This document shows, one piece after another, positions 63,181-64,000 of a stretch of DNA of 64,000 nucleotides (its first letter is position 1; every line of letters begins with the position of its first letter). The DNA comes from Fluviicola sp. (GTDB taxonomy: Bacteria; Bacteroidota; Bacteroidia; Flavobacteriales_D; Crocinitomicaceae), in contig NZ_JAQSWB010000009.1 in assembly GCF_029266855.1 (NCBI RefSeq), positions 1 to 64,000 on the forward strand, written 5' to 3'. Under the pieces are notes generated by a model that had not been told where the DNA came from, did not search any database, and saw nothing but the letters and a program-made list of their open reading frames with translations. The position numbers were made by a program, and so were the translations under genes.

Positions 63181-64000
63181 CTATTTAAACCTCACCGCTT
63201 CACCTTTAAACGGCTGTGAGATCCAATTCCCAACAATCGAATTGAATAAATCCGGATTCAATGTTGGAAAACGGTGTACTTCTCCGGGTGAAATACTCAG
63301 GCTTGAAAAGCGGATATTCCGGTAGATCCAAAACGTATGTTCCTCCTTGATCACATCCCGGTCGCAGGACATAACCAGTACCGGAATCGAAATTTTCTTT
63401 AAATCTTCGGCAGTAATATGCGGTTGAAATTCCATCATGCGGTATTTCTGCTGTTCCAATTTCCAGTTTTTTGTAGAATCCCCTTTTGCCAGCATTTCTT
63501 CGGCTTTCACACGGTCAGAATGGATTCCATTTGCAGTTTCAGGATATAGACCATCCGGCTCGGCATTTGCTCCATAAGACACTAATTGTTTCATCGTTCC
63601 CGGATAATAAATCGCCATTAATAAACCAATGATCGCTCCATCACTCTTCCCGATCACAGTTACGTTTTCCAGTTTCAATTCTGTTAGTAATTTTGCTAAA
63701 TCACTTGCCTGCTGAATGTAGGTCAGAGAATCCGTCCCAAGCTCTGATTGACCGCGTCCACGACAATCCACCGCAACAACCTGGTACTTCTTTGAAAAAT
63801 GAGCGATCTGCGACGACCAGCCTTTAATCCCGGTACCATTTCCATGGATCAACAGAATGGGTTCTCCTGTTCCATAGATCTCATAATACAAATTCACACC
63901 ATTAATACGCAGAAATTTCCCCACAGCTTTATTGGAACCATACGGAACAGGATCCGGTTGGGAAAATCCCAAAAAAGAAATTAAAACCAGGGCAACAAGG
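63181..64000 (-). CDS. Secreted alpha/beta hydrolase (5' end outside window)
   Basis: The frame runs off the right edge: codons at 63999-63961 encode LVALVLISFLGFSQ, the end of a signal peptide, so the true start lies beyond 64000. About 273 residues are visible. Alpha/beta hydrolase fold: GEPILLIHGNGTGIKGWSSQI (oxyanion region), VVAVDCRGRGQSE, and VIGKSDGAIIGLLMA, where the nucleophile elbow is G-K-S-D-G; then VLVMSCDRDVI with the Asp and GEVHRFPT with the His. A periplasmic or exported esterase-like enzyme; substrate unknown. Confidence 0.88.
   Translation of the reverse strand, partial: LVALVLISFLGFSQPDPVPYGSNKAVGKFLRINGVNLYYEIYGTGEPILLIHGNGTGIKGWSSQIAHFSKKYQVVAVDCRGRGQSELGTDSLTYIQQASDLAKLLTELKLENVTVIGKSDGAIIGLLMAIYYPGTMKQLVSYGANAEPDGLYPETANGIHSDRVKAEEMLAKGDSTKNWKLEQQKYRMMEFQPHITAEDLKKISIPVLVMSCDRDVIKEEHTFWIYRNIRFSSLSISPGEVHRFPTLNPDLFNSIVGNWISQPFKGEAVRFK

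Noticed and set aside
1-64000. CRISPR arrays, rRNA genes, complete insertion sequences or prophage genes
   Set aside because: No regular spacer-repeat array, rRNA signature, transposase or phage structural gene was seen.

Overview
The window looks like a chromosomal segment of a Bacteroidota bacterium of the order Flavobacteriales. A Fluviicola/Crocinitomicaceae-like organism is my inference from gene content, not a database result. Evidence: AT-rich DNA; Bacteroidota-type -7 boxes (TAnnTTTG) close to start codons and no clear Shine-Dalgarno sequences; many secreted proteins with type IX secretion (T9SS) sorting domains (type A 'PNP...GIYLV' and type B 'gliding-motility C-terminal' forms); a PorE-like OmpA protein; a TonB receptor with a carboxypeptidase-regulatory domain; and bacillithiol synthesis (BshC).

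Layout. 1-8.5 kb: an incomplete adhesin-like secreted protein with its small partner, the fused mutase IcmF, and a T9SS protein with duplicated lectin-like domains. 8.5-16.2 kb: a LytS/LytTR two-component pair, a thioesterase, a TPR-PP2C phosphatase, and a GNAT-DUF1801-lipoprotein operon. 16.2-19.3 kb: a small winged-helix regulator surrounded by five copies of a 26-bp imperfect palindrome that lead into lemA-htpX, then an arfB gene interrupted by one in-frame stop. 19.3-42.5 kb: mostly core genes (TonB receptor, bshC, cyclophilin, DUF1573, Nudix/pyrE, birA, rsfS-ftsH-cdsA-psd, trpG/pabA and ridA, a glycosyltransferase fusion, a lipoyl E2, a PorE-like protein, an exonuclease, a FAH-family protein).

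42.5-48.9 kb is an accessory zone starting at a tRNA-Leu(GAG). A 5' tRNA remnant carrying a GC-rich palindrome lies in the tRNA leader. Downstream, single cargo genes alternate with degenerate copies of the tRNA 3' end joined to hairpin terminators. Several cargo genes are bounded by pairs of these direct repeats, which suggests modular accretion at the tRNA gene.

48.9-64 kb: a retropepsin/PDZ lipoprotein; an ECF41 sigma factor with a carboxymuconolactone-decarboxylase-like partner and a recognisable ECF41 promoter; a VOC protein; T9SS proteins, including two paralogues with a shared propeller-like domain; and a compact candidate RiPP locus. In that locus a DUF692/MNIO enzyme with a C-terminal extension is directly abutted by a 69-aa Cys-rich precursor-like peptide ending in CxxCxxCGMG. 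The strongest candidates for something undescribed are the two-gene MNIO peptide locus and the tRNA-Leu repeat-bounded module array.
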